From Pseudomonas poae (GTDB lineage: Bacteria > Pseudomonadota > Gammaproteobacteria > Pseudomonadales > Pseudomonadaceae): a stretch of 64,000 nucleotides of DNA. Position numbers and translations under genes: made by a program. Within the stretch, counting starts at the first letter, position 1, and each line of letters starts with the position of its first letter. Positions 16,972-26,547 of this stretch are shown in pieces. The stretch is taken from the NCBI RefSeq assembly GCF_001439785.1, contig NZ_JYLI01000002.1, positions 62,001 to 126,000 on the forward strand. Reading direction: 5' to 3'. Below the pieces are notes generated by a model. The model was not told the DNA's origin and did no database searches. It was given only the letters and a program-made list of their open reading frames with translations.

Positions 16972-18360
16972 ATGAAGAAGTCCACCTTGGCTGTGGCTGT
17001 AGCTTTGGGCGCAATCGCCCAGCAAGCAGGCGCTGCCGGTTTCATCGATGACAGTAAAGTAACGCTGGGTGTGCGTAACTTTTACATCAACACCGACAAC
17101 CGTGACGCCGCTGCCGGCACTCCTGCCAACAAGGCCGCTGGTGTACAGAACAAGCAGGAAGAATGGGGCCAGGGCTTCGATCTGCGCTTCATCTCCGGTT
17201 ACACCCAAGGCACCGTAGGCTTCGGTCTTGATGCCATCGGCCTGCTGGGCATTCGCCTGGATTCGGGCGGCGGCACCAACGGCGCGAGCCCGGCGACCGC
17301 TACCAGCCCTGGTTCGTACGGCGGCACTGTGTTCCCGAGCAAGTCCAATGGCGAAGCCGTTGATAACTACTCGAGCCTGGGCCTGACTGCCAAAGCCAAG
17401 ATCTCCCAGACCGAACTGAAGCTGGGTACGCTGCAACCCAAGCTGCCGGTTATCGTGACCAACGACGGTCGTCTGCTGCCGCAGACCTTCCAGGGTGGCC
17501 AGATCACCACCAACGACATCAAGGACCTGACGCTGGTTGCCGGTCAGATCGAAAAGGCCAAGGGCCGTAACTCCAGCAACGTCGACAACCTGTCGATCGC
17601 TGGTGCCAACACCCGTGGCGTGAACTGGCGTGACAGCAACAAGTTCTACTACGCCGGTGGTGACTACAAGATCACCAAAGACCTGACTGCCCAGTACTAC
17701 TACGGCAACCTGGAAGATTTCTACAAGCAGCACTTCCTGGGTCTGACCCACAACTGGGCAATCGGCCCGGGCGTCCTGAAGTCTGACCTGCGTTACTTCC
17801 ACAGCTCCGATGACGGCAAGAATGGCAGCGAGTCGGCCTACTTCTCGTCGGGCAACTACAGCGGCGTGAACTCCGGTCGTGGCAAGGTTGACAACAACCT
17901 GTACAGCGGCCTGTTCCTGTACACCATTGCCGGTCACACCTTTGGTGGTGGTTATCAGGTCAGCAACGGTAACAGCGACTTCCCTTGGCTGAACCAGGGC
18001 GACGGTTCGTCGGCTTACCTGACCACCGACATGCAGATCGCCAAGTTCGCCCGTGCCGGCGAACGTACCTGGCAGGCTCGCTACGCGTATGACTTCGCCA
18101 AGGTTGGCGTACCTGGCCTGACCGCCGGTATCGTCTACCTCAAAGGTACCGACATCGATACCGTCAACGGCAGTCGTGCCGAGTTCACCGGTCAGTCGGA
18201 GTGGGAACGTGACATCACTGTTGCCTACGTGATCCCGGAAGGCCCGCTGAAAAACCTCGGCGTCGCCTGGAAAAACGCCATGTGGCGCAACGATGTTGCC
18301 GCAGCGCGCGATCAGGACGAAAACCGTGTAATCGTCAGCTACAGCTACGCATTCAAGTAA
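16972..18360 (+). CDS. OprD-family outer-membrane porin
   Basis: A 462-residue outer-membrane porin with a signal peptide (cleavage after QAGA-AG) and the OprD-family N-terminus FIDDSKVTLGVRNFYINTDNR. Alternating amphipathic strands rich in Y, N and G continue to the terminal aromatic strand ending SYSYAFK. OprD-type channels admit small molecules such as amino acids or carboxylates. The exact substrate cannot be assigned; OprE-like and OpdP-like members are both possible. It has its own long leader and a hairpin terminator, so it is probably monocistronic. Confidence 0.88.
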   Translation: MKKSTLAVAVALGAIAQQAGAAGFIDDSKVTLGVRNFYINTDNRDAAAGTPANKAAGVQNKQEEWGQGFDLRFISGYTQGTVGFGLDAIGLLGIRLDSGGGTNGASPATATSPGSYGGTVFPSKSNGEAVDNYSSLGLTAKAKISQTELKLGTLQPKLPVIVTNDGRLLPQTFQGGQITTNDIKDLTLVAGQIEKAKGRNSSNVDNLSIAGANTRGVNWRDSNKFYYAGGDYKITKDLTAQYYYGNLEDFYKQHFLGLTHNWAIGPGVLKSDLRYFHSSDDGKNGSESAYFSSGNYSGVNSGRGKVDNNLYSGLFLYTIAGHTFGGGYQVSNGNSDFPWLNQGDGSSAYLTTDMQIAKFARAGERTWQARYAYDFAKVGVPGLTAGIVYLKGTDIDTVNGSRAEFTGQSEWERDITVAYVIPEGPLKNLGVAWKNAMWRNDVAAARDQDENRVIVSYSYAFK

Positions 18361-18370
18361 CAGCGTAAAG

Positions 18371-18397
18371 CCTTGCCCGGCGCAATGCCGGGCAAGG
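18371..18397 (+). terminator. Terminator hairpin after the porin gene
   Basis: A perfect 11-base stem (CCTTGCCCGGC / GCCGGGCAAGG) with a 5-base loop starts ten bases after the porin stop, followed by a moderately T-rich tail. Confidence 0.75.
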
Positions 18398-18629
18398 TGT
18401 GTTGCTTCAAGTCGGGCTCAACCCCCGCAAGCCCTTCCTGAATCCCTCTTTGCAGCGTCTCAAGGCCTTCTCGAACCTTGAAATCGATGTTGATCCCCGC
18501 CTGCCCCAGCGTCCAGTGAACAGATTTTTAATATTCCTTTATCGTCTGGATAAATCGTTATTTATTCTTTTTAAATAAATGTCGAAGCATGCACAGTGGG
18601 CTCCATAAGCACTCACCAGGAGCCATGCC

Positions 18630-19268
18630 ATGAGCCTCAGACTGGGCGATATCGCCCCCGATTTCGAACAGGATTCCAGCGTCGGTAACATTCGTTTCCA
18701 TGAGTGGCTGGGCGACAGCTGGGGTGTGTTGTTCTCCCACCCAGCCGACTTCACGCCGGTGTGCACCACTGAGCTGGGCTTTACCGCCAAGCTCAAGGAC
18801 GAGTTCGCCAAGCGCGGCGTCAAGGCCATTGCCCTGTCCGTGGACCCGGTGGACTCCCACCACAAGTGGATCGAAGACATCAACGAAACCCAGCACACCG
18901 TGGTCAATTTCCCGATCCTGGCCGACGCCGACCGCAAGGTCTCGGACCTCTATGACCTGATCCACCCCAACGCCAGCGATACGCTCACCGTGCGGTCCTT
19001 GTTCGTGATCGATCCGAACAAGAAGATCCGCCTGACTATCACTTACCCCGCCAGTACTGGCCGCAACTTTCATGAAATCCTGCGGGTCATCGACTCGTTG
19101 CAACTGACCGACAACCACAAGGTCGCCACGCCGGCCAATTGGCAGGACGGTGATGAGGTGGTGATCGTGCCTTCGCTCAAAGACGAAGAAGAGATCCAGA
19201 AGCGCTTTCCCAAGGGCTATCGCGCAGTGAAACCGTACCTGCGCCTCACCCCGCAACCTAACCGCTGA
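18630..19268 (+). CDS. lsfA: LsfA-type 1-Cys peroxiredoxin
   Basis: A 212-residue Prx6-type peroxiredoxin that reduces hydroperoxides. The peroxidatic cysteine is C45 in HPADFTPVCTTELG, and no other cysteine is present, confirming the 1-Cys class. The C-terminal extension ending GYRAVKPYLRLTPQ is typical of Prx6. LsfA was originally described as a sulfate-starvation-induced protein of Pseudomonas, and its place directly upstream of ssuE fits this. A REP pair and a terminator separate it from ssuE, so it is controlled on its own. An AT-rich upstream region suggests regulated expression. Confidence 0.93.
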   Translation: MSLRLGDIAPDFEQDSSVGNIRFHEWLGDSWGVLFSHPADFTPVCTTELGFTAKLKDEFAKRGVKAIALSVDPVDSHHKWIEDINETQHTVVNFPILADADRKVSDLYDLIHPNASDTLTVRSLFVIDPNKKIRLTITYPASTGRNFHEILRVIDSLQLTDNHKVATPANWQDGDEVVIVPSLKDEEEIQKRFPKGYRAVKPYLRLTPQPNR

Positions 19269-19272
19269 TACC

Positions 19273-19345
19273 GCCATCGCGGGCAAGCCCGGCTCCCACA
19301 GTTTGATTGCGTTCCCCTTGGGAGCCGGGCTTGCCCGCGATGGCG
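19273..19345. repeat. Inverted REP pair
   Basis: GCCATCGCGGGCAAGCCCGG at 19273 and its inverse ending at 19345 lie just after lsfA, flanking about 18 bases. The two halves can pair almost completely. Confidence 0.88.
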
Positions 19346-19383
19346 TCTGTAAGTACACCACTGAATCAAAGCAGGGGTTTTTC

Positions 19384-19408
19384 AGGCCGTTTCGACGGCC
19401 TTTTTTTT
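19384..19408 (+). terminator. Rho-independent terminator between lsfA and ssuE
   Basis: Stem AGGCCGT / ACGGCCT with loop TTCG is followed by eight T residues. This is a textbook intrinsic terminator that closes the lsfA transcript. Confidence 0.9.
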
Positions 19409-19560
19409 CGTCTGGTGTTCTATAAATTGCATATGTATTTATGGAATAAACAAATGAAAAAATAAGATTTATAGATATATGAATCTGCTGCTAAGGTCTG
19501 TTCCATCTTGGCGCTATCGCCCTACGGCGATTCGTCGGCACTTGCTCAAGGAATTCCCGC
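19409..19560 (+). promoter_or_regulatory. AT-rich ssu promoter region
   Basis: About 60 bases (19415-19480) are strikingly AT-rich for this genome (TATAAATTGCATATGTATTT and neighbours) and lie about 80-145 bases before ssuE. Sulfonate operons of Pseudomonas are activated under sulfur limitation by CysB, which binds AT-rich DNA upstream of the promoter. That role is inferred from position and composition only. Confidence 0.4.
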
Positions 19561-20154
19561 ATGTTGGTCGTAACACTCGGAGGCAGTCCCAGTCAGCGTT
19601 CCCGCTCCGGGGTGCTGCTGGAAAAAACCCGTCAGTGGTTGCAAGACAAAGGCGTCGAAGTGGTGAGTTATCAGGTACGGGACTTCCCGGCCGAAGACTT
19701 GCTGCATGCGCGCTTCGACAGCCCCAAGGTGGTCGACCTGTTGCAACAGGTGGCCAATGCCGACGGCCTGGTGATTGCCACGCCGGTGTACAAGGCTTCG
19801 TTCTCCGGTGCACTGAAAACCGTGCTCGACCTGCTGCCCGAACGCGCCCTGGCGCACAAGGTCGTCCTGCCAATGGCCACCGGTGGCAGCATCGCCCACA
19901 TGCTGGCAGTGGACTACGCCTTGAAGCCAGTGTTGTCGGCGCTCAAGGCCCAGGAATTGCTGCACGGCATTTTCGCTGAGGACAGCCAGATCGCTTACGG
20001 CGAGGGCAGTGCCCAGGCGCAGCTGGTGCCGGTGCTTGAAGCGCGTCTGCGCGAAGCCGTCGAGCAGCTCTACAGCGCCATGGCCCGCCGCCCCAAACCG
20101 CTGGATCCCGACGTATTGAATGAACGTTTGTTGAGTGCTCGCTGGAGCATTTAA
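19561..20154 (+). CDS. ssuE: NAD(P)H-dependent FMN reductase SsuE
   Basis: A 197-residue flavodoxin-like reductase that supplies FMNH2 to SsuD. The nucleotide-binding start [15 protein letters not shown] and the conserved [20 protein letters not shown] segment (about residues 80-98) identify the SsuE family. It is the first gene of ssuEADCBF. A strong ribosome site AAGGAA precedes the ATG. The cluster as a whole releases sulfite from alkanesulfonates when sulfate is scarce. Confidence 0.94.
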   Translation: MLVVTLGGSPSQRSRSGVLLEKTRQWLQDKGVEVVSYQVRDFPAEDLLHARFDSPKVVDLLQQVANADGLVIATPVYKASFSGALKTVLDLLPERALAHKVVLPMATGGSIAHMLAVDYALKPVLSALKAQELLHGIFAEDSQIAYGEGSAQAQLVPVLEARLREAVEQLYSAMARRPKPLDPDVLNERLLSARWSI

Positions 20155-20249
20155 GCCTCACCCTACATCCGGTAACACTCACCTTACTCAGCCGCCAACG
20201 GCCAAGCAGGTGCAGCCAACCCCTCATCGCACTATTTGGAGAGAGCGCC

Positions 20250-21218
20250 ATGCGCACTGTCATCTTGCGTCGTGGTCTGGTCGCACTGTTTGCTGCGGCT
20301 GTGTCCTTCGGCGCCTTTGTTAACGCCCAGGCCGCCGAAACCCTGCGGATCGGCTATCAGAAATACGGCACCCTGGTGTTGCTCAAGGCCAAGGGCAGCC
20401 TGGAAAAACGCCTGGCCGCCCAAGGCGTGCAGGTGCAATGGACCGAGTTTCCCGGCGGCCCGCAGCTGCTTGAAGGCTTGAATGTCGGCGCCATCGACTT
20501 CGGCGTCACCGGCGAAACCCCGCCCGTGTTCGCCCAAGCGGCCGGTGCCGATCTGCTCTACGTCGCCTACGAGCCGCCAGCGCCCACCAGCGAAGCGATC
20601 CTGGTGCCCAAGGAGTCGACGATCACATCGGTGGCCGAGCTCAAGGGCAAGAAAATCGTGCTCAACAAAGGCTCCAACGTGCACTACTTGCTGGTGCGTG
20701 CTTTGGAAGATGCCGGGCTGAAATACACCGACGTGCAGACCGTATTCCTGCCGCCCGCCGATGCCCGCGCCGCGTTCGAGCGGGGCAGTGTCGACGCCTG
20801 GGTCATCTGGGACCCGTACCAGGCCGCCGCCGAGAAACAACTGCAGGCGCGCACCCTGCGTGACGGCACCGGCATCGCCGACAACCACCAGTTCTACCTC
20901 GCCACCAAACCCTACGCGCAACAGCACCCCGACGTGATCAAGGCGCTGGTGGAAGAAGTGCGCGCGGTGGGCGAATGGTCCAAGGCCAACCCGCAGGAAG
21001 TCACCGCTCAGGTGGCGCCGCTGCTAGGCCTGCCGGCCGACATCACCCTGACCTCAGTGAAACGCCAGGGCTACGGTGCGCTCTTCCTGACCCCGGAAGT
21101 GGTCGCCGCCCAGCAGAAAATCGCCGACACCTTCTACCAGCTCAAATTGATTCCCAAGCCCTTGAGCATCAAGGACGTGATCTGGACGCCGCCGGCCACC
21201 GTGGCCACCGCGCCGTAA
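20250..21218 (+). CDS. ssuA: Aliphatic sulfonate-binding periplasmic protein SsuA
   Basis: A 322-residue periplasmic binding protein with a signal peptide ending NAQA-AE. It begins [20 protein letters not shown] and contains [15 protein letters not shown], both typical of SsuA. It captures alkanesulfonates for the SsuBC importer. It lies 95 bases after ssuE and 25 bases before ssuD, in one operon; GGAGAG precedes the start. Confidence 0.94.
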   Translation: MRTVILRRGLVALFAAAVSFGAFVNAQAAETLRIGYQKYGTLVLLKAKGSLEKRLAAQGVQVQWTEFPGGPQLLEGLNVGAIDFGVTGETPPVFAQAAGADLLYVAYEPPAPTSEAILVPKESTITSVAELKGKKIVLNKGSNVHYLLVRALEDAGLKYTDVQTVFLPPADARAAFERGSVDAWVIWDPYQAAAEKQLQARTLRDGTGIADNHQFYLATKPYAQQHPDVIKALVEEVRAVGEWSKANPQEVTAQVAPLLGLPADITLTSVKRQGYGALFLTPEVVAAQQKIADTFYQLKLIPKPLSIKDVIWTPPATVATAP

Positions 21219-21243
21219 TTCGACTTTTTCAGGAGACAACTCC

Positions 21244-22392
21244 ATGAGCCTCACTATTTTCTGGTTCCTGCCTACCCACGGCGACGGCCATTACCTTGGC
21301 ACTGCCGAAGGTGCCCGCGCCGTCGACCACGGCTACCTGCAGCAAGTCGCCCAGGCCGCCGACCGCCTTGGGTTTGGCGGCGTGCTGATTCCTACCGGGC
21401 GCTCATGCGAGGATTCGTGGCTGGTGGCCGCCTCGCTGATCCCGGTGACCCAGCGCTTGAAATTCCTCGTCGCCCTGCGCCCCGGCATCATTTCGCCGAC
21501 GGTGGCTGCGCGCCAGGCCGCAACCCTGGATCGCCTGTCCGGCGGCCGCGCACTGTTCAATCTGGTGACCGGTGGTGACCCCGAAGAACTGGCCGGCGAC
21601 GGCTTGTTCTTGAGCCATGAAGAGCGCTACCAGGCCTCGGTGGAATTCACCCGTATCTGGCGTCGCGTGCTGGAAGGCGAAACCGTGGATTACGACGGCG
21701 AGCACATCAGCGTCAAAGGCGCCAAGCTGCTCTACCCGCCGATCCAGCAACCGCGCCCGCCGCTGTACTTCGGCGGATCTTCCGAAGCCGCCCAGGACCT
21801 GGCCGCCGAGCAGGTGGAAATGGTGCTGACCTGGGGCGAGCCGCCGGCCGCAGTGGCGGAAAAGATCGAGCAAGTGCGCGCCAAGGCCGCCAAACATGGG
21901 CGCACCGTGCGCTTCGGTATTCGCCTGCATGTGATCGTGCGTGAAACCAACGAAGAGGCATGGAAAGCCGCCGACAAATTGATCTCCCACCTGGACGAGG
22001 CAACCATCGCTCGCGCCCAGGCGTCCCTGGCGCGTTTCGACTCGGTGGGTCAGCAGCGCATGGCCGCCTTGCACGGGGGCAGCCGCGACAACCTCGAAGT
22101 CAGCCCCAACCTGTGGGCCGGCGTCGGCCTGGTGCGTGGCGGCGCGGGCACCGCGCTGGTGGGCGATGGCCCGACGGTTGCGGCGCGGGTCAAGGAATAC
22201 GCGGACCTGGGCATCGACACCTTCATCTTCTCCGGGTATCCGCACCTGGAAGAGTCGTATCGCGTGGCTGAGCTGCTGTTCCCGCACCTGGACATCGAGC
22301 GCGCCGAGCCGCCGAAAAGCACCGGCTATGTCAGTCCGTTCGGCGAAATGGTTGCCAACGACATTCTTCCCAAAGCCGCGTCACAGAGCTGA
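21244..22392 (+). CDS. ssuD: FMNH2-dependent alkanesulfonate monooxygenase SsuD
   Basis: A 382-residue luciferase-like monooxygenase that cleaves C1-C14 alkanesulfonates to aldehyde plus sulfite using FMNH2 from SsuE. The protein starts [20 protein letters not shown] and contains the conserved [14 protein letters not shown] segment and the [14 protein letters not shown] loop. Length matches E. coli SsuD (381). It overlaps no neighbour; AGGAGACAAC precedes the start. Confidence 0.96.
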   Translation: MSLTIFWFLPTHGDGHYLGTAEGARAVDHGYLQQVAQAADRLGFGGVLIPTGRSCEDSWLVAASLIPVTQRLKFLVALRPGIISPTVAARQAATLDRLSGGRALFNLVTGGDPEELAGDGLFLSHEERYQASVEFTRIWRRVLEGETVDYDGEHISVKGAKLLYPPIQQPRPPLYFGGSSEAAQDLAAEQVEMVLTWGEPPAAVAEKIEQVRAKAAKHGRTVRFGIRLHVIVRETNEEAWKAADKLISHLDEATIARAQASLARFDSVGQQRMAALHGGSRDNLEVSPNLWAGVGLVRGGAGTALVGDGPTVAARVKEYADLGIDTFIFSGYPHLEESYRVAELLFPHLDIERAEPPKSTGYVSPFGEMVANDILPKAASQS

Positions 22393-22401
22393 GGGCGCGC
22401 C

Positions 22402-23190
22402 ATGAATGTCGAACAATTGAGCCATCGCGTGGCGCCCTGGGTACTGCCGATTCTATTGCTGGCGGTGTGGCAGTTGTCGGTGTCGGCGGGCTGGTTGTCG
22501 ACGCGTATTTTGCCGGCGCCCAGCGCAGTGATTGAGGCCGGTGTGAACCTGGTGCGCAGCGGCGAAATCTGGACGCACCTGGCCATCAGCGGCTGGCGCG
22601 CCGGCCTGGGCTTCGTGATCGGTGGCGGCATCGGCCTAGCCCTGGGCTTTATCACCGGCCTGTCGAGCTGGGGCGAGCGGCTGCTGGACAGCTCGGTGCA
22701 GATGATCCGCAACGTGCCGCACCTGGCGCTGATTCCGCTGGTAATCCTGTGGTTCGGCATTGATGAAACGGCTAAGATTTTTTTGGTCGCCCTCGGCACG
22801 CTGTTTCCGATCTACCTCAACACTTATCACGGCATCCGCAACGTCGACCCGGCGCTGGTAGAGATGTCGCGCAGCTATGGCTTGTCCGGCTTCAGCCTGT
22901 TCTGGCAGGTGATTCTGCCCGGCGCGTTGCCGTCGATCCTGGTGGGCGTGCGCTTTGCCCTGGGCTTCATGTGGTTGACGCTGATCGTGGCGGAAACCAT
23001 CTCGGCCAGCTCCGGCATCGGCTACCTGGCGATGAACGCGCGGGAATTTTTGCAAACCGACGTGGTGGTGCTGGCCATCGTGTTGTACGCGATCCTCGGC
23101 AAATTGGCCGACCTGGCCGCGCGTGGCCTTGAACGGGTATGGCTGCGCTGGCACCCGGCGTATCAAGTGCACAAGGGAGGTGCGGCATGA
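22402..23190 (+). CDS. ssuC: Sulfonate ABC transporter permease SsuC
   Basis: A 262-residue inner-membrane permease with about six hydrophobic segments and the EAA-type loop [20 protein letters not shown] (about residues 154-173) that docks with SsuB. It is the SsuC/TauC class. The stop codon overlaps the ssuB start (ATGA), indicating translational coupling. Confidence 0.94.
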   Translation: MNVEQLSHRVAPWVLPILLLAVWQLSVSAGWLSTRILPAPSAVIEAGVNLVRSGEIWTHLAISGWRAGLGFVIGGGIGLALGFITGLSSWGERLLDSSVQMIRNVPHLALIPLVILWFGIDETAKIFLVALGTLFPIYLNTYHGIRNVDPALVEMSRSYGLSGFSLFWQVILPGALPSILVGVRFALGFMWLTLIVAETISASSGIGYLAMNAREFLQTDVVVLAIVLYAILGKLADLAARGLERVWLRWHPAYQVHKGGAA

Positions 23191-23993
23191 CGGCTCAACA
23201 ACCTCCACGTCTGCTCAAGGGCATCCCGCTGGCAGTGCGCAAACTACGCAAGTCCTTTGGTGCGCGGGAAGTCCTCAAAGAGATCGATCTGCATATTCCC
23301 GCCGGTCAGTTCGTCGCCGTGGTTGGTCGCAGCGGCTGCGGTAAAAGTACGTTGCTGCGCCTGCTGGCGGGCCTGGATAAGGCCAGTGGCGGCCAGCTGC
23401 TGGCCGGGTCTGCGCCGCTCGAAGAGGCGATGGAAGACACCCGGCTGATGTTCCAGGAAGCGCGGCTGCTGCCGTGGAAAAAGATCATCGACAACGTGGG
23501 CCTGGGTCTCAAGGGTAACTGGCGCCCCAGGGCGTTGGACGCGCTGGAGGCGGTGGGCCTGGCCGAGCGTGCCGATGAATGGCCGGCGGCCTTGTCCGGC
23601 GGGCAGAAGCAACGGGTGGCGCTGGCCCGCGCGCTGATTCATCAGCCGCGCCTGCTGTTGCTCGATGAACCGCTGGGCGCGCTGGATGCCCTGACCCGCA
23701 TCGAAATGCAGCAACTGATCGAAAACCTCTGGCAAAAGCATGGCTTCACCGTATTGCTGGTGACCCACGACGTCAGTGAAGCGGTGGCGATTGCCGATCG
23801 GGTGATCCTGATCGAAGACGGCGAAATCGGCCTGGACCTCACCGTCGACCTGCCGCGCCCACGTGCCCGTGGCTCACATCGCCTGGCTGCACTGGAAGCC
23901 GAAGTGCTCAACCGCGTGCTGTCCCTGCCCGGCGTGCCGCCGGAGCCCGAACCTGTTTCACCGCTGCCGACGCAATTGCGTTGGGCTCAATAA
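23187..23993 (+). CDS. ssuB: Sulfonate ABC transporter ATPase SsuB
   Basis: A 268-residue ABC ATPase. Walker A is GRSGCGKST (about residues 49-57), the signature is [15 protein letters not shown], Walker B is [12 protein letters not shown], and the switch histidine is in VTHDVSEAV. It energises sulfonate uptake through SsuC. Start 23187 overlaps the ssuC stop and has GGGAGG upstream; an earlier in-frame codon at 23139 would lie deep inside ssuC. Confidence 0.94.
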   Translation: MTAQQPPRLLKGIPLAVRKLRKSFGAREVLKEIDLHIPAGQFVAVVGRSGCGKSTLLRLLAGLDKASGGQLLAGSAPLEEAMEDTRLMFQEARLLPWKKIIDNVGLGLKGNWRPRALDALEAVGLAERADEWPAALSGGQKQRVALARALIHQPRLLLLDEPLGALDALTRIEMQQLIENLWQKHGFTVLLVTHDVSEAVAIADRVILIEDGEIGLDLTVDLPRPRARGSHRLAALEAEVLNRVLSLPGVPPEPEPVSPLPTQLRWAQ

Positions 23994-24012
23994 CCCACAC
24001 AGGAAAAACACC

Positions 24013-24228
24013 ATGACTATCAAAGCCATCAACGTGCGCAACCAGTTCAAGGGCACCATCAAGGAAATCGTGGTCGGCGACGTGCTCTCGGAAATCGACG
24101 TGCAGACCGCCTCGGGCATCGTCACGTCGGTGATCACCACGCGCTCGGTCAAAGAGCTGGAACTGGTGATCGGCAGTGAAGTAATCGCCTTTGTGAAATC
24201 CACTGAGGTGTCGATTGCCAAGTTGTGA
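24013..24228 (+). CDS. ssuF: SsuF, molbindin-like TOBE protein
   Basis: A 71-residue single TOBE (molybdopterin-binding-like) domain protein, MTIKAINVRNQFKGTIKEIV, typical of SsuF at the end of Pseudomonas ssu operons. Related small proteins bind oxyanions such as molybdate; its exact task in sulfonate use is not settled, although in P. putida ssuF is needed for sulfonate growth. AGGAAA precedes the start, 19 bases after ssuB. Confidence 0.9.
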   Translation: MTIKAINVRNQFKGTIKEIVVGDVLSEIDVQTASGIVTSVITTRSVKELELVIGSEVIAFVKSTEVSIAKL

Positions 24229-24250
24229 GTGGCGTCGCTTGTGAGATCGC

Positions 24251-24324
24251 TATCGCAGGCAAGCCCGCTCCCACACTCGACGGTGTTCACACATCAACAT
24301 GTGGGAGCGGGCTGGCCCGCGATG
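24251..24324. repeat. Inverted REP pair overlapping the TetR gene end
   Basis: TATCGCAGGCAAGCCCGCTC at 24251 and the inverse GTGGGAGCGGGCTGGCCCGC at 24301 form a hairpin between the convergent ssuF and TetR genes. The second unit lies inside the last codons of the TetR gene. Confidence 0.85.
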
Positions 24325-24955
24325 AGGCCCGTTTGGGCAAATACTGCGGCAAGTAGAGCCCCACATACGCATCAAACACCCGTATCCCTTCCTCCGCCAT
24401 GCGCGGCGTGATTCGCCCATGCTGATGCACCGAGCGCGCATATACGCGGTCGCTCAACTCCAGCGCCAGGGCAAATACATCCATATCGGTGGGTAGCGTT
24501 GGCACTTCAAAGTGGCGGTTGAACACGGCCAGCATCAGATCCCCCAACTCCAGATCATGCTGACGGTCGGCCTGGGTCACTTCAGTGAGCCCGTGCTGGG
24601 TGAGGATCAACTGGCGCGCGACAGCATCGTGCTCGTAGATGCTGAGCATGCGCTGCTCGACCACAGAGGACAGGTCGCGCCATTGCTTGAGTGAGTCATG
24701 CTCGATGGGCGCCTCGATGGCCGCACGGAAAGCCGCGTGCACATCTGCCGTCAGCGCTTGCAGTAACGCAGGCACACTGGCGAAAAAGTGGTACACCGAC
24801 GACGCCGGAATCTGCGCGCGCTTGGCCACGCTGTAGATCGACAACCCGGCCACGCCTTCGGCTGCCAGCAAAGTGCGGGCGGCGTCGAGGATCACGTCGA
24901 TCCGTGCCTGGCTGCGAGCGCGGGGTTTGCGAGTGGCGGCGGGGTGGGCGGGCAT
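24287..24955 (-). CDS. TetR-family transcriptional regulator
   Basis: A 222-residue repressor-type protein with an N-terminal HTH (GLSIYSVAKRAQIPASSVYHFF, about residues 38-59) after a basic, proline-rich lead (RKPRARSQARI). The C-terminal ligand domain is helical and not assignable to an effector. The final residues (ASSRASPLPHVDV) are encoded by a REP unit, so the original stop was probably lost to REP insertion. It is convergent with ssuF and divides the ssu and spu regions. Target genes are unknown. Confidence 0.85.
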   Translation of the reverse strand: MPAHPAATRKPRARSQARIDVILDAARTLLAAEGVAGLSIYSVAKRAQIPASSVYHFFASVPALLQALTADVHAAFRAAIEAPIEHDSLKQWRDLSSVVEQRMLSIYEHDAVARQLILTQHGLTEVTQADRQHDLELGDLMLAVFNRHFEVPTLPTDMDVFALALELSDRVYARSVHQHGRITPRMAEEGIRVFDAYVGLYLPQYLPKRASSRASPLPHVDV

Positions 24956-25020
24956 GGAAGTCTCCTACAAGGCAGCAGGCATTGTATGAGCAGGAAGGTG
25001 TGTTGTCTGCCAGGGTCTAG

Positions 25021-25087
25021 GCAAGCCAGCTCCCACCTTTGAATGTATTCACAAATCAAAATGTGGGAGCTGGCTTGCCTGCGATGG
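25021..25087. repeat. Inverted REP pair
   Basis: GCAAGCCAGCTCCCAC at 25021 and the inverse TGTGGGAGCTGGCTTGCCTG at 25062 lie between the TetR gene start and the spuI terminator. Confidence 0.85.
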
Positions 25088-25113
25088 ATACACCTCGGTC
25101 GCCCGGAAGAAAC

Positions 25114-25151
25114 CCATAAAAAAACGCCGCAAGCCAAAAGCCTGCGGCGTT
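25114..25151 (-). terminator. Intrinsic terminator after spuI
   Basis: On the minus strand, stem AACGCCGCA / TGCGGCGTT with an 11-base loop is followed by seven T residues, 20 bases after the spuI stop. Confidence 0.9.
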
Positions 25152-25170
25152 CTCTCAATACAACCAACGC

Positions 25171-26547
25171 TTACACGGTATGCAGGTACCAGTTGTATTC
25201 AAGGTCGGAGATGGAGTGTTCAAACTCTTCCAGCTCACTTTCCTTGCAGGCGACGAAAATATCGATGTATTTGGGATCGATGTACCGCGCCATCACTTCA
25301 CTGTCGTCCAGCTCGCGCAAGGCATCGCGCAGGTTGTTCGGCAGGCTTTGTTCGTTCTGCTCGTAGCTGTTGCCCTCCACCGGCGCATTCGGCTCGATCT
25401 TGTTGGTCAGGCCGTGGTGCACGCCCGCCAGGACCGAAGCCATCAGCAGGTAAGGGTTGGCATCGGCGCCGGCCACGCGGTGCTCGATACGCACCGCATC
25501 GGACGAGCCGGTGGGTACGCGAATCGCCACGGTGCGGTTGTCCAGGCCCCAGCACGGCGAGTTCGGCACGTAGAACTGTGCGCCGAACCGACGGTAGGAG
25601 TTGACGTTCGGGCACAGGAACGCCATCTGGGCGGGCAGGGTCTCGAGCACACCGCCGATCGCGTGACGCAATGCGGCGTTCTGCTCGGGATCCTCGCTGG
25701 CAAAGATGTTCTTGCCGTCTTTGTCCAGGATCGAAATGTGTACGTGCAACCCATTGCCTGCCTGGCCCGGGTAAGGCTTGGCCATGAAGGTGGTGTCCAT
25801 CTCATGGTCGTAGGCGATGTTTTTGATCAGACGCTTGAGCAGAACCGCGTAGTCGCAGGCCTTGATCGGGTCGGCAACGTGGTGCAGGTTCACTTCGAAC
25901 TGTGCCGGGGCACTTTCCTTGACGATGGCGTCAGCCGGGATGCCTTGCTCTTTGGCACCTTCCAGAATGTCCTGGAGGCAGTCGACGTATTCGTCGAGGT
26001 CGTCGATCAGGTAGACCTGTGTCGAGTGCGGGCGTTTGCCGGAGATCGGCGAGCGGGGCGGTTGCGGTCGGCCGTTCACGTTCTCCTGGTCGATCAGGTA
26101 AAACTCAAGTTCGAAGGCGGCGCAAATGGTCAGGCCAAGATCGTCGAACTTGCTCACCACCTGGCGCAGGACTTCGCGAGGATCGGCGAAGAACGGTTCA
26201 CCTTCAAGTTCGTGCATGGTCATCAGCAGTTGCGCGGTGGGGCGCTTTTGCCAGGGTTCATTACACAGGGTGTCGGGGATCGGATAACAGATTCGGTCAG
26301 CATCACCGATGTCCAGACCCAGGCCGGTGCTTTCCACCGTCGAGCCGTTGATATCCAGGGCAAATAAAGAGGCAGGCAGGTTAATGCCCTTCTCGTAAAC
26401 CTTGTGGAGGCTGGTGCGTTCGATGCGCTTGCCGCGCACCACACCATTCATATCCGCAATTAGAAGGTCTACGTACAGAACCTCAGGATGATCCTTAAGG
26501 AACGCGTTCGCTTCGTTAAGCTGAACGGCACGCGGGGGTACCGACAT
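25171..26547 (-). CDS. spuI: Gamma-glutamylpolyamine synthetase (glutamine synthetase family)
   Basis: A 458-residue glutamine synthetase-like ligase of the PuuA/SpuI/PauA class, which joins glutamate to putrescine or other polyamines as the first step of their breakdown. Motifs include DMNGVVRGKRIERTSL at the N-terminus, AFELEFYLID (metal ligands), GNGLHVHISILDKDGKNIF, PNVNSYRRFG and the NRTVAIRVP active-site loop. It is divergent from spuB across a 534-base control region, as expected for the Pseudomonas spu locus. Specificity for one polyamine cannot be read from sequence. Confidence 0.9.
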   Translation of the reverse strand: MSVPPRAVQLNEANAFLKDHPEVLYVDLLIADMNGVVRGKRIERTSLHKVYEKGINLPASLFALDINGSTVESTGLGLDIGDADRICYPIPDTLCNEPWQKRPTAQLLMTMHELEGEPFFADPREVLRQVVSKFDDLGLTICAAFELEFYLIDQENVNGRPQPPRSPISGKRPHSTQVYLIDDLDEYVDCLQDILEGAKEQGIPADAIVKESAPAQFEVNLHHVADPIKACDYAVLLKRLIKNIAYDHEMDTTFMAKPYPGQAGNGLHVHISILDKDGKNIFASEDPEQNAALRHAIGGVLETLPAQMAFLCPNVNSYRRFGAQFYVPNSPCWGLDNRTVAIRVPTGSSDAVRIEHRVAGADANPYLLMASVLAGVHHGLTNKIEPNAPVEGNSYEQNEQSLPNNLRDALRELDDSEVMARYIDPKYIDIFVACKESELEEFEHSISDLEYNWYLHTV

